From Hyaloraphidium curvatum (lineage: Eukaryota > Monoblepharomycota > Hyaloraphidiomycetes > Hyaloraphidiales > Hyaloraphidiaceae): a stretch of DNA of 64,000 bases. Position 1 is the stretch's first letter. Every line of letters starts with the position of its first letter. This document shows, piece by piece, positions 50,966 to 59,688 of this stretch. Under the pieces are notes generated by a model. The model saw nothing but the letters and a program-made list of their open reading frames with translations. It was not told the origin of the DNA and did not search any database. Position numbers and translations under genes: made by a program. The DNA is taken from positions 806,001 to 870,000 of the forward strand of contig JAIVFI010000005.1 of the NCBI GenBank assembly GCA_025558095.1, written 5' to 3'.

Positions 50966-51984
50966 GTGAGTCGCGTGAGTATTGGGCGCGCCCAGGGGTG
51001 CCAGCCGCAGTTAAAGAAGTCCAACGTGGCTTGTCGGCGTGCAAAGGCTCGAACCACAATAGCCCGGCTAAGAGGAGGAGGAGGAGGGCCGCTGACTTTA
51101 GAGGACTACGCGGAGCAGTACAGAGATGTCGACCAAGAAGCCGTCGCACAAATCGTCGCCGAGCAACTACATGCCACGCTACTTTACGACGTTTGGCTCA
51201 AAATTCGGAAAGACCTCGAAAAGCAAGCCGCTCTAGACCTTCGAGACGTCGGAGACATCGGCTATGAGCCCAAATTGGACGAGAAAATGGATCGGGTCCG
51301 ACAGCTGACCCTGTTGCCTGGCGACCCTGACCGTGGGTGTGACGGGCACTATCCTGCCTTGCCGACGAGCCGCCCTTGCAGGGTATGTTAGCGCCGAGAT
51401 CACGTACTCGAGACCGTTTGGGGTGCAGTATGTGCCCAAGTGCGTCCTGATGGCCCGGGAAATGCTCGACAGCTCTGTCGTGCCTTCATTCGTCAAGACG
51501 AGCCAGTTCAAAACCAGTTTCAAGGCCTGGATCGCCAAAGTGCCCGCGGTCCTGGCGAATGGTGTTGGTGTGCGTCCGTTTGTGGGAGCGATTGCTGCTC
51601 ACCGTCCCATTCAAGCCCCATCCACACCTGCAAACCTGGGACGGCTTGCGCCTGGTACTGCTCAAGAGGTTCGGGCATTGGTCGTGGAACCAGGCGAAGC
51701 GTTTCGTGGTGGAAGGAAAGGTACCTCTGGAGAAAGGATATTTCGGCCGCCCGAACGACAAGCACCTCGGGATCGATGTCACGGAGAAGAAGGGCAGCGT
51801 TGGGGTCGAAAGCTGGACGTTCGACAAGGATCCGTCTGCGCCGGATGGTGGGGACGACGATGAGGGCGGAGACAACGATGCTGGAGATGCTGGGGACGGG
51901 GACGTGGCGACAACGACGCATCGTAGGATGGTAGGACGAAATTCACGAAGTGTATTGTCTGGTGTACGGCCCATGCGAGCATAG
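50966..51984 (+). CDS. Unknown protein, frames interrupted
   Basis: Three successive openings in different frames look coding: LTLEDYAEQYRDVDQEAVAQ to KMDRV (to about 51295), AEITYSRPFGVQYVPKCVLM to AKVPAVLANG (about 51320-51560) and LLKRFGHWSWNQAKRFVVEG to the acidic C-terminus ending at 51984. Base composition is less GC-rich than the neighbours. I could not place convincing introns at both frame changes and there is no ATG in the first opening, so the start is unresolved; the gene may have a distant first exon or be decaying. No family recognised. Confidence 0.35.
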
Positions 51985-52081
51985 AGTCCATAACCCCTAC
52001 GTACCGTCAGCGAATGTCTCCAACCCACTTTGCCCTCGGAACATGCGTCCCGGAAGGGTCCTTTCGCCGGCATCCGCCGGC

Positions 52082-52815
52082 TCACTTGCCCTTCGCCGCC
52101 TCGACCGCCTCCCCGATCACGTCCGCAACCTTCCCCGGCACCGACATGAACGGCGAATGCGACGCCTCCAGCTCCACCACCTTTCCCCCCGACCTCCTTG
52201 CCATCGCCCTCTGCACCTCGGGCAGGATCGCCCTGTCCTGCGTGGCCACGACGTAGGTCGTCGGCACCGTCTTCCACGCGGCAGAGGTGACCGGCTGCCC
52301 GAACGTGATCCCCGGCTGCGGCCCGAGCCTGGCAACGGCGGCGGCGGCTTCGGCGGGTTCGCAGTCGGCGTACAGCGCCGCCCCGGCCAGCGCCGGGTCG
52401 AGGAGCAGGGTGCCATCCCCGCGGGGGCGGATGGCCGCGGCGAGGTCCGCGTTGTTCCTGACGGGGATGCCCCTGAGGTCCATCAGGGACTCGCCGGCGT
52501 CGGGGCAGAAGGCCGCGAGGTAGACGAGGTGCGCGACCTTGCCGGCGCGACCTTGCCGGCGGACAGGGAGGCGGCCTGCGTGATGACGACCCCGCCGTAC
52601 GAGTGGCCCACGAGGCAAACGGGCTCGTCCTGGGCATCGACCAATGCGGCGACGTGCGCCGCGTCGCCGTGCATGTCGCCGAGGCGCAGCGCGCTGTCGC
52701 CGTGGCCGGGCAGGTCCACCGCGCCGGCGTCGATGCCGCGGCGGGAGAGCTCGGGGAGCAGCTTGTCCCACGCCCAGGCGCCGTGCCACGCGCCGTGCAC
52801 GAGGACGGCTTTCAT
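52082..52815 (-). CDS. Alpha/beta hydrolase of the methylesterase/HNL type, frameshifted by a tandem duplication
   Basis: The ATG at 52815 opens KAVLVHGAWHGAW (oxyanion motif) and LVGHSYGGVVI (nucleophile Ser elbow). The frame then breaks at a perfect 14-bp tandem duplication (52533-52560). Beyond it, in another frame, the protein continues with HLVYLAAFCPDAGES, TTYVVATQDRAILPE (Asp region) and LEASHSPFMSVPG (catalytic His). Without one repeat unit the gene would code for 239 residues, the normal length of plant-methylesterase-like hydrolases found in bacteria and fungi. It may be a recent pseudogene, an assembly error, or (less likely) the 14 nt GT...AG unit could be spliced. Confidence 0.7.
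52533..52560 (+). repeat. Perfect 14-bp tandem duplication
   Basis: GCGACCTTGCCGGC occurs twice in a row inside the hydrolase gene and shifts its frame by two bases. Confidence 0.95.
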
Positions 52816-53076
52816 GACGGGGGCGGCGGGGAGGGGCCGGGCGTGGGGCGGGTGGGAGGCGGATTTGCGGGGCGGAAGCGTCGGCGTTGGGCTGTGCTGC
52901 GCGCAGCAATCTCGCACGTGGTACGCAACAACCGGCGGCCCGGTCTGACGTGAAGTACTGGAGAAAAGAAGGTGGGTGCTGGGCTCTACGAATTGGATGC
53001 ACATCCTATGCCTCCCGCAGCGGGTTGGGGCACAGCAAAGACCCAAAGAGGAGCACGCCATAGAACCAGACCAGTT

Positions 53077-53706
53077 TCAAAGGTAGTACACCAACGCGAC
53101 CGCCATGATGCTCTTGATCACCGCCCCGGGCAGGAACGGCACCACGCCGTGCCTCCACGCGAACCCGGGCCCCACCCTCCTCGCCAGCCACGGCGCCCCC
53201 GACGCCATCCACAGCCCGCCGACGGCCAGCGTCGCCGCGTGCGCCACGCAGAAGGAGGCAAAGAGGTCCCATGCCCTGCGGCCCGGCCAGAGGAAGCCGT
53301 CGGGTTGGCGTCCGCCGCGGGGAGCGGCATCCCGGAAGCCTGCCCCCGAGACCGCGGCGGCGACGGGGAACGAGAGCACGTACCCCGCCCCCAATCCCCT
53401 GAAAAACGGCACGGTACCCGGTCCGGGCGCCAGCACGGGCGCCCCCGCCGCCGCCAGCGCGGCGTACGCGCCGAGGCACGCCGCGCCCCTCCACGGGCCC
53501 AAGAGCGCGCCCAGGGCGCACGCGGCGAGGGTCTGCATGGTGAACGGGGCGGCGGCCCCCGGCGGGTGGAGCGAGATCCGGGCGGAAAGCGCGCAGAGGG
53601 CGGTGCCGCCGAGCGCGAGGGCGGATTCGTAGGCGGCCCGCTGCGGCGGGGCCGGCGGAGGCGGGAGGAGCGTTTCGACGGGGGGAGGCGGGGCCGCATC
53701 GGGCAT
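53077..53706 (-). CDS. BioY-family biotin transporter (S component)
   Basis: Intronless, 209 residues, start ATG at 53706. After a Pro-rich N-terminus it has six hydrophobic segments with the BioY core: SARISLHPPGAAAPFTMQTL (the family P.T.QT motif), GALLGPWRGAACLGAYAALA, AGAPVLAPGPGTVPFFRGLG and AGYVLSFPVAAAVSG, then HAATLAVGGLWMASG. In prokaryotes BioY imports biotin alone or with EcfAT. No ECF energising genes are near, so a solitary carrier is implied, on the plasma membrane or an organelle. It is divergent from uridine phosphorylase with 121 bp between starts. Confidence 0.82.
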   Translation of the reverse strand: MPDAAPPPPVETLLPPPPAPPQRAAYESALALGGTALCALSARISLHPPGAAAPFTMQTLAACALGALLGPWRGAACLGAYAALAAAGAPVLAPGPGTVPFFRGLGAGYVLSFPVAAAVSGAGFRDAAPRGGRQPDGFLWPGRRAWDLFASFCVAHAATLAVGGLWMASGAPWLARRVGPGFAWRHGVVPFLPGAVIKSIMAVALVYYL

Positions 53707-53793
53707 CCTCGGAGGGAAAGGAAGTTCGGAGGCGCGTTGGGCGCGTTTCGGTCGGGGGATCGAGGGCAGGACGCGTCCGGGGACGGGGTACTC

Positions 53794-53801
53794 TTGTTTA
53801 C
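53794..53801 (+). promoter_or_regulatory. Forkhead-like motif TTGTTTAC between BioY and uridine phosphorylase
   Basis: Ends 26 bp before the uridine phosphorylase start and lies 88 bp upstream of the BioY start, in their short shared divergent promoter. Confidence 0.35.
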
Positions 53802-53827
53802 GCGCTGCCCAACGACGCGCCTCCGCG

Positions 53828-54601
53828 ATGGAGCCCAACGAAATCCCCCTCCTCGAGTTCGACCCGTCGCCGATCGCGGTGATCAACGCCGCCTCGAAGC
53901 ACGGCACGGCCCCCCTGCCCGTCGCCTTCCCGCGGCACGCGGTCCTCTGCTGGTTCGGCGACGTGGTCGCCAAGCGCACTTCTTCGCTGGAACGCGTGTA
54001 CGCCGTGCCGTTCGAGCACGGCGAGCACCCCATCCACATCGTGGAGCACAGGGGGAAGGAGGTCGCGCTGGTCAGCGCGGGGGTGGGCGCGCCGGCGTCG
54101 GTCATGACCTTCGAGTGCGTGCACGCGCTGGGGGCGACCAAGATCGTCGGGTGCGGGGGCGCGGGCATCGTCAGGCCGGGGTTCGACCCCGGGCACGTGA
54201 TCGTCCCCGTCGAGGCGATCCGCGACGAGGGGACGTCGTACCACTACGTCCCGGCGGGGGAACGCGTGTTCCCCGACCCCAAGGCGCTGGAGGCCATCGA
54301 CGCCACCCTCAGCGAGCACGGGGTGCCGCACGACCGCGGGCTGACCTGGACCACGGACGGGTTCTACCGCGAGACCCCGGCAAAAGTGGCGCGCCGGCGG
54401 GAGCAGGGATGCATCGCCGTGGAGATGGAGGCCGCGGCGCTGTTTGCCGCGGCAAAGTTCCGGGGCGTGCAGTACGCGCAGTTTCTGTACGCGGGGGACG
54501 ACGTGTCGGCCGAGGAGTGGGATCCGCGCGGGTGGGACAGCCTGCACTCGGTGCGGGAGCGGCTGCTGGACCTCGCGTTGGACGCCGTGCTGCGCATCTA
54601 G
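53828..54601 (+). CDS. Uridine phosphorylase-like nucleoside phosphorylase
   Basis: Intronless, 257 residues. Phosphorolysis of uridine to uracil and ribose-1-phosphate in pyrimidine salvage is the expected reaction. Blocks of the PNP/UDP family: ALVSAGVGAPASVMTFECVH, GATKIVGCGGAGIVRPGFDP (phosphate/ribose binding), and the signature GCIAVEMEAAALFAAA, whose Met-Glu pair binds ribose. The form is the bacterial hexameric Udp type, and the lack of introns fits transfer. Start ATG at 53828 in good context (GCGATGG). Confidence 0.87.
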   Translation: MEPNEIPLLEFDPSPIAVINAASKHGTAPLPVAFPRHAVLCWFGDVVAKRTSSLERVYAVPFEHGEHPIHIVEHRGKEVALVSAGVGAPASVMTFECVHALGATKIVGCGGAGIVRPGFDPGHVIVPVEAIRDEGTSYHYVPAGERVFPDPKALEAIDATLSEHGVPHDRGLTWTTDGFYRETPAKVARRREQGCIAVEMEAAALFAAAKFRGVQYAQFLYAGDDVSAEEWDPRGWDSLHSVRERLLDLALDAVLRI

Positions 54602-54691
54602 CCGTCGGCTCCATTAAAACTTATCGAATCTTGAGCGTGCTTATTGAATGGAGCAGCGGATGTGGTCGAGCAGCGAAGCTGGGGCAAGGAT

Positions 54692-56221
54692 ATGGACGCC
54701 AATTGGCCACAAGGCACTCCAAAATCTCCGCTCCAAATCCCTCCGGCGAATTCGGCGACCGCTCGCTCGACATCCGCCGCAATGCAGCTCGTTTCCACGC
54801 GGCTCTCCGCGGCGCAGCTCGACGAGGCCCGCGGGATCCTCGCCGGCGTGTCGGAGCCGCCGCCGCCGGCCGCCGCCGAGCCCCGCGCCGAGCGCGCCGA
54901 CGCGCGGCCGCCGACGTTCGAGGCGTTTGCGCGCATCCGGCCGTTTTCGCCCGGCGAGGCGCGCGAGTGGAATTCCGCGCTGCCGCGGGGGGGCGGCTGC
55001 CTGCCGGGCTTCGCGGCCACCTTTCCGCCCGAATCGCGGACCGCCGACGTGTTTAAACGCGCCCTGGAGCCACACGTCGCGGCGGCGCTGGCGGGCGGCG
55101 CCGTCACCGCGTTCTGCCACGGCCACACCGGCGCCGGCAAGACGCACACGGCGCTCGGCGCGCCCGGCGACCCGGGGCTGTTCGAGCTCGCCGCCTCCGC
55201 CCTGCTGGCCGGCCTCGCCCCCGGGCTGGCGCTGCACGCGCGGTTCCTCGAGCTGTACGGCGCCGCGGCGTTCGACCTGCTGGACGCGCGCAAGCCGGTG
55301 CACCTCCGCGAGGCGCGCGACGGCTCGCTGCGCGTGCGGGGCGAAACCAGGCTGCTGGGCGACGGGCGCGTGGCGGTGCTCTCGCAGCGGCGCGAGGCCG
55401 TGCGCACGGGGGCGGACGCGGCGCGGGTGCTGGCGGCCGGCTGCGCGCACCGCTCCGCCGGGGCGTCGTCGGTGCACGACCGGTCCTCGCGGTCGCACGC
55501 GGTGCTGGAGCTCGAGGTGGTCAGCGAGGAGCTCGTGCGGGCGCGCGATGCCGTCGCCGAGGCCGAGGCGGTCGAGGTGCAGGCGGGCAAGGCCGCCGCC
55601 GACGGGACCATGGCGTTCTGGGCCGGCGGGCTGCTGGCCTTCGGGGGCGCCGCCGGCCACCGCACCGCGGCGCCCTCGTGCGACGCCGACGGCACCGATC
55701 CCGCGGCGTGGCTGGCTTCCCTGCGCGCCGCCGCATCCATCGCCTGCACCGCCTCCCGCATCGCCCTCGCCGCCCAGCAGTCCCACGACGCCGCCCGCGC
55801 CCGCGAAGCCGCCCTCCTCTCGTCCCCGCGCCCCGGCGCCCCGGCCGTCGGCGGCAAGATCACCCTCGTCGACCTCGCCGGCGCCGACCGGGACCACCGC
55901 ACCGTGGGGACCGACACGACGCCCAGGGAGCGCGCCGAGTCCGCGGCCATCAACCGCAGCCTGATGGCCGTGCGCGCGTGCATCCGCGCGCTCGCGACGG
56001 GGGAGGGCAGGCCGCCGTTCAGGGACGCGCCGCTGGCGAGGGTGCTCGCGCCGGCGCTGCTGGGGACGGGCGCGGCGACGGTGGTGGTGGCGTGCGTGTC
56101 GCCGTGCGGGAGCCGGGCGAGGGAGACGCGGGGGACGCTCGAGTACGCGAGGATGGCGGCGGGGGCGGCGGAGAAGGGGAGGGCCGGGAAGGCGGGGGGC
56201 ATGGGGGCGAGGGAGATGTGA
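54692..56221 (+). CDS. Compact, divergent kinesin motor protein
   Basis: Intronless, 509 residues from the ATG at 54692 (54782 is an alternative; the upstream TTG is ignored). Motor features in order: FARIRPFSPGE (beta 1), the P-loop GHTGAGKTHTALG, FLELYGAAAFDLLD, switch I SSRSHAVLELE, and switch II ITLVDLAGAD with NRSLMAVRACIRAL after it. An insert of about 110 residues lies between switch I and II, and there is almost no neck, coiled coil or tail after the motor. The set of catalytic motifs is complete, so ATPase activity is plausible, but it cannot dimerise through a normal stalk. Subfamily not assignable. Confidence 0.82.
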   Translation: MDANWPQGTPKSPLQIPPANSATARSTSAAMQLVSTRLSAAQLDEARGILAGVSEPPPPAAAEPRAERADARPPTFEAFARIRPFSPGEAREWNSALPRGGGCLPGFAATFPPESRTADVFKRALEPHVAAALAGGAVTAFCHGHTGAGKTHTALGAPGDPGLFELAASALLAGLAPGLALHARFLELYGAAAFDLLDARKPVHLREARDGSLRVRGETRLLGDGRVAVLSQRREAVRTGADAARVLAAGCAHRSAGASSVHDRSSRSHAVLELEVVSEELVRARDAVAEAEAVEVQAGKAAADGTMAFWAGGLLAFGGAAGHRTAAPSCDADGTDPAAWLASLRAAASIACTASRIALAAQQSHDAARAREAALLSSPRPGAPAVGGKITLVDLAGADRDHRTVGTDTTPRERAESAAINRSLMAVRACIRALATGEGRPPFRDAPLARVLAPALLGTGAATVVVACVSPCGSRARETRGTLEYARMAAGAAEKGRAGKAGGMGAREM

Positions 56222-56661
56222 CCCGGCGGGGGCTGTTTGCATCTCGGAGCAACGACCGAAATCGCTGGCGAGGACCCATCCGCATCTCCGGCACGAAGTC
56301 TGCCCAGTAGCGGCTTGGCAGCTTCTCATGAGGCCCCCGACGATGAGCGCCGTGGGGGCGCCAACCTGTTGTTTACGGGGGCGCTTTTGAGACGGCCCCA
56401 AGTTGCCTCCCACCGCGTTTCGACGGTTCGAGCCGGCTCCCGCGGCACGCCGAGCAGCCCACCGTTTACCACGGCCGCGACTGCTTCGGGTGCGAACCGC
56501 GATCGGGCCCGGGCTGCCTCGGAAGGCGCCTCGGTCTACAACAAGGACACGATCCGTCGCGGCGTGAGCAGCGCCCTCGACGTCTCCGGCTGCCCGAGAA
56601 CTCTCGAAAAGGGCGCCGTTGACTCTCGTCGCGGAGTCTGAGGCCCCTTTCCACCTACAAG
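56222..56661. other. Intergenic region
   Basis: 440 bp between the kinesin and the second membrane-family gene, both on the plus strand. Holds a TTGTTTAC motif at 56369-56376. No coding sequence recognised. Confidence 0.4.
56369..56376 (+). promoter_or_regulatory. Forkhead-like motif TTGTTTAC
   Basis: Lies 286 bp upstream of the membrane-family gene at 56662. Same octamer as at four other upstream sites. Confidence 0.3.
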
Positions 56662-58125
56662 ATGGCGGCCCTTGGCGATCACGTCGCGGAACCTCCGCCG
56701 GCCTCCGTTCCCCTGTCGTTCACCCCCGAGGACTGGCTGCTCCTGTTTCCCGAGGCCCCGGTCAGCGACTCGCCCCTCACGCCGCCGCCCGTCGACCCTG
56801 CCGCCGAGCTGCGCACCCTGCGGCCGCCGACACGCGCGTGGCTCCTCGCCGCGCTGCCCACGCCGCTGCTGCGCGGCCTGACCCGGCTGCAGCTCGCGCT
56901 GTCGCCCTTCACGCAGACCATGAGCGTGAGCACCGTCGCCGCGACCGTGCTGTCGCTGGTGTTTGCGACCGCGTGGGCGTTCCGCACGCCCCTCCTCGGC
57001 ACGCGGCAGCTGGTCGCCGGCACCGTCGTCCTGGCGGTGGCCGGCCTCGCCAACGTCGTGACGGCACCGGCGACCGACGTGTCCCTCGCGCGCTCCGTGG
57101 ACCCGCGGCACCACCCGATGGGCCAGCTGGCCCTCTGGTCGGAGACGGTCCGCGACAAACGGGCCTCGCAGCTGCTCGGCCACGAGGATGCCGACGGCGA
57201 GCTCTGCCCGTGTCCCGCTCCGGCGTGCGGGGGAAGCATCCCCGGCGCCGTCGGCACCGGCAAGATGGTCGAGCTCGCGCTCCAGCTGGCCGCGTGCCTG
57301 ATGGTCACCGCGTTCTTCATCGGCTGGACGCCCCTCTTCGGCATCCTCGCCGCGCAGACCTGGTCGACGCCCTGGAGCACCGCCCTGGCCGCCCTGACCG
57401 TCGCCGCCAACGTCGCGCACTGCTCCCGGCTCACCGTCGCCAACGTCTGCGCCCGGCCCGGGTTCATGGCGCAGGAGCTTTCGCTCCGCCTGCACCACCG
57501 CGCCGTGTTCCTCGCCCTGCGCGACCTCGTCGCCCGGTACACCTCCCGCCTCGCTGTTCCGGGCGACGCCGCGGGCACGTGCGACGATCTCCGCAAGAAG
57601 GAACCCTTCGTCGCCCTCCACGCCTCCCTGGTCCCCGAGTGGCAGAACCGCCTGGCTTCCCTCGACATGTTCGTCTCGATCCCCAGCATGCTGGTCCTCA
57701 CTTTCTTCGTCAGCGGCATCATCTACGTCTCCACCGGCGGCTGCATCCCCCTCTGGCCCGTTGCGTACCCGATCTACGCCCTTGGGGAGCTCCTCCTCGT
57801 CCTCCTCAACTTCACCGCCAGCAACTCCCAGGTCCTCCGCATCTCCCGGCTCTTCTCCGCCGCGGAGCGGCAGCTCGCGGACCTCGCGGCCTCGGCCCCC
57901 GCCGGCCACCCCGCGCTGCCCGTTCTGGAAGCCCGCCTCCGGCAGCTCCGCCTGTGCGCGGACGGCGCGCCCTACACGGCCAGGCTGGCGGGGGTCGACG
58001 TCACGGGGGGCGTCGTGAGGGCCCTGGTGGTCACGGTGTTCTCGGTGGCGGTCGGGCTGTTCACCCTGCTCAAGGGGGCGGGGGTGGCGTTCACGATCGA
58101 GACGTTCTGCCCCACGTACGGGTGA
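56662..58125 (+). CDS. Multi-span membrane protein, unnamed family (paralogue 2)
   Basis: Intronless, 487 residues. It shares layout and motifs with the gene at 10295: N-terminal soluble part, two early spans (SVSTVAATVLSLVFATAWAF, LVAGTVVLAVAGLANVV), the CPCPAPACGG loop, further spans, GGCIPLWP, a cytosolic helix with leucines and arginines, and a last span VTVFSVAVGLFTLLKGAGVA before the CPTYG end. Sequence identity outside motifs is low, so the duplication is old. Function unknown. It is convergent with the F-box gene at 58213. Confidence 0.8.
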   Translation: MAALGDHVAEPPPASVPLSFTPEDWLLLFPEAPVSDSPLTPPPVDPAAELRTLRPPTRAWLLAALPTPLLRGLTRLQLALSPFTQTMSVSTVAATVLSLVFATAWAFRTPLLGTRQLVAGTVVLAVAGLANVVTAPATDVSLARSVDPRHHPMGQLALWSETVRDKRASQLLGHEDADGELCPCPAPACGGSIPGAVGTGKMVELALQLAACLMVTAFFIGWTPLFGILAAQTWSTPWSTALAALTVAANVAHCSRLTVANVCARPGFMAQELSLRLHHRAVFLALRDLVARYTSRLAVPGDAAGTCDDLRKKEPFVALHASLVPEWQNRLASLDMFVSIPSMLVLTFFVSGIIYVSTGGCIPLWPVAYPIYALGELLLVLLNFTASNSQVLRISRLFSAAERQLADLAASAPAGHPALPVLEARLRQLRLCADGAPYTARLAGVDVTGGVVRALVVTVFSVAVGLFTLLKGAGVAFTIETFCPTYG

Positions 58126-58212
58126 TGAGGGGAGCAGGAATGAACCCGGTGTGACGTTGGACTATCTATGCAGTAATGTGGCGAGCCCTCACAATCCGTT
58201 TCAAACCAGTTC

Positions 58213-59601
58213 TCACACCGTTCCTTGCCCCGCGGTATCCGCGTCGGTCTGCGCTGGTTCCAAAGGCGCCTGTTCCTCCTGGTCCTCGACCATTTGGAGG
58301 TATCGCTCGAGGCCGTCGGGGTCGTCGGCGAACAGGTCGGCGCAGTCCGCGTCATCCAGCATCCTGACCAGGCGGGCGCCCCGCATGATTGTTTCCATGC
58401 TATCGGGTTCGTCCAGTCCCATGTGCAGAGCATCCGTCCATCTTTCCTCCCAGTTCATGCACGGGCGTTCGGAGAGGCGGCGTAGGCCGTCGACGAAGGC
58501 GCGGAATCCGGCTTCGGATTGGGAGCGCGAAAGCCGCAGGTGTTCGACATGCAGGGATTGCAGCGAGCCGGGAAACCGGAGCGTCGCAAGATCGTTCACG
58601 CTGATGAGGCCAATGAACCATCGGCGCAGGCCCCGCATCCGTCCGATGACACCAAGAACATAACTCCAGTCCCCCATGAATCGCACCCCGTAGTCCCCTC
58701 TGCAGTCGAGCTCCACAGGCCGGAAGTCCTCGTGATCCGTGAGGTACTCCAGGAGCCTGTCATCGCAAAGAGCCCAGCGCTTCCATTTCCTCACGATGGG
58801 CATGATTTCTGCCGCGTATTCTCGTGTCTGGGGGTCGGTAAAGTGGTCTGGCAGCGCCAGCCAGAAGCTCTCCTCGTGCCGCCACGGAAGACCCTGTCGA
58901 AGGTCCTTAGGAGCATCGGGGGAACGTAGCCATGGACGTCTAGCGTCTTCAGGGCGGGGCCCGAGCGAAACGAAAAGGGATGATGTTCCGGGTTCGGGAC
59001 GTCTTCGCACGGGAGCTCCAGTGTGAGGTGCTCCAAATGGAGGAACCCGCGCTCAAGAAGAAGCCTCAACTCCAAACTAGTGCTGATGGTGACAGACAGG
59101 CGTCTGATGTTGGTGAAGCTGTGGAGCATTCGCGGGAGGAAGCCGTAAAGAATGCCGGTCGCGTCCACGTTTCGGACGAAGGATGCCCCCGATCCTTAGG
59201 CGAGTTTCCATAAGTCCACGGGGTACTCCGACCGGCTTTTGAACCGCAGAGGCCAGCATTCTGAATACAGAACGGGCGACAGCAGCGCCTGGCATCAGCG
59301 CGACATGAGGGACATCTCGAACAGGGTCGTGTCGAAACGGGCGAAAGAGCTCGGCGATGCGAAGGAGGAGCTCCGGCGGCAACCGCGGCCCGTCGTCGCG
59401 CTCATGCAATTCTCCCGAGCCCGCAGCATCGGTCTCGGGCGGGAAACCGTGGCCTAGCTCGCGAACCGCGGCCCGCAGCCGCTCGATCTCGTGTTCGAGG
59501 ACCGCGTTGCGCAAGCGGAGCGCGTCCAGCTCCCGAACCGCGTTCTCGAGCAGTTGCGAGAGGGCAATAGGTTCCATAGGTACGATTCCTGTTTCCGTCA
59601 T
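58213..59601 (-). CDS. F-box protein with coiled coil, probably disrupted
   Basis: From the ATG at 59601 (59577 also possible) it encodes a coiled coil (LENAVRELDALRLRNAVLEH) and an F-box (GPRLPPELLLRIAELFR). The rest of the protein is spread over two further frames: GFLPRMLHSFTNIRRLSVTI ... HLEHLTLELPCEDVP (LRR-like) and LPWRHEESFWLALPDHFTDP to the stop at 58213. A 46-nt GT...AG intron could join the last two. Between the F-box and LRR parts, the frame with SEYPVDLWKLA hits a TAA, so either an unusual intron, a sequencing error or a real nonsense change is present there (about 59185-59260). Confidence 0.55.
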
Positions 59602-59688
59602 ACTTCGTTCGGCGAAGGGGGAAGGAAGGAAATGGGGATGCCCGTCCCTCGAGCGCACGATTCGTGGCAATCATCTCCTTGTTCAAGC

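Noticed and set aside
54598-56202. Long minus-strand open frame (over 500 codons) opposite the kinesin
   Set aside because: It is rich in Ala/Ser/Arg with no motifs, while the plus strand has all kinesin motor motifs. High GC makes stop codons rare on the antisense strand.
56420-56445. tRNA-like T-arm (GGTTCGAGCC)
   Set aside because: No matching acceptor stem, D-arm or anticodon arm could be built upstream; no tRNA was found in the window.
56536-57909. Long minus-strand open frame opposite the second membrane-family gene
   Set aside because: Gly/Arg/Glu-rich shadow without domains; the plus strand has the conserved membrane protein.
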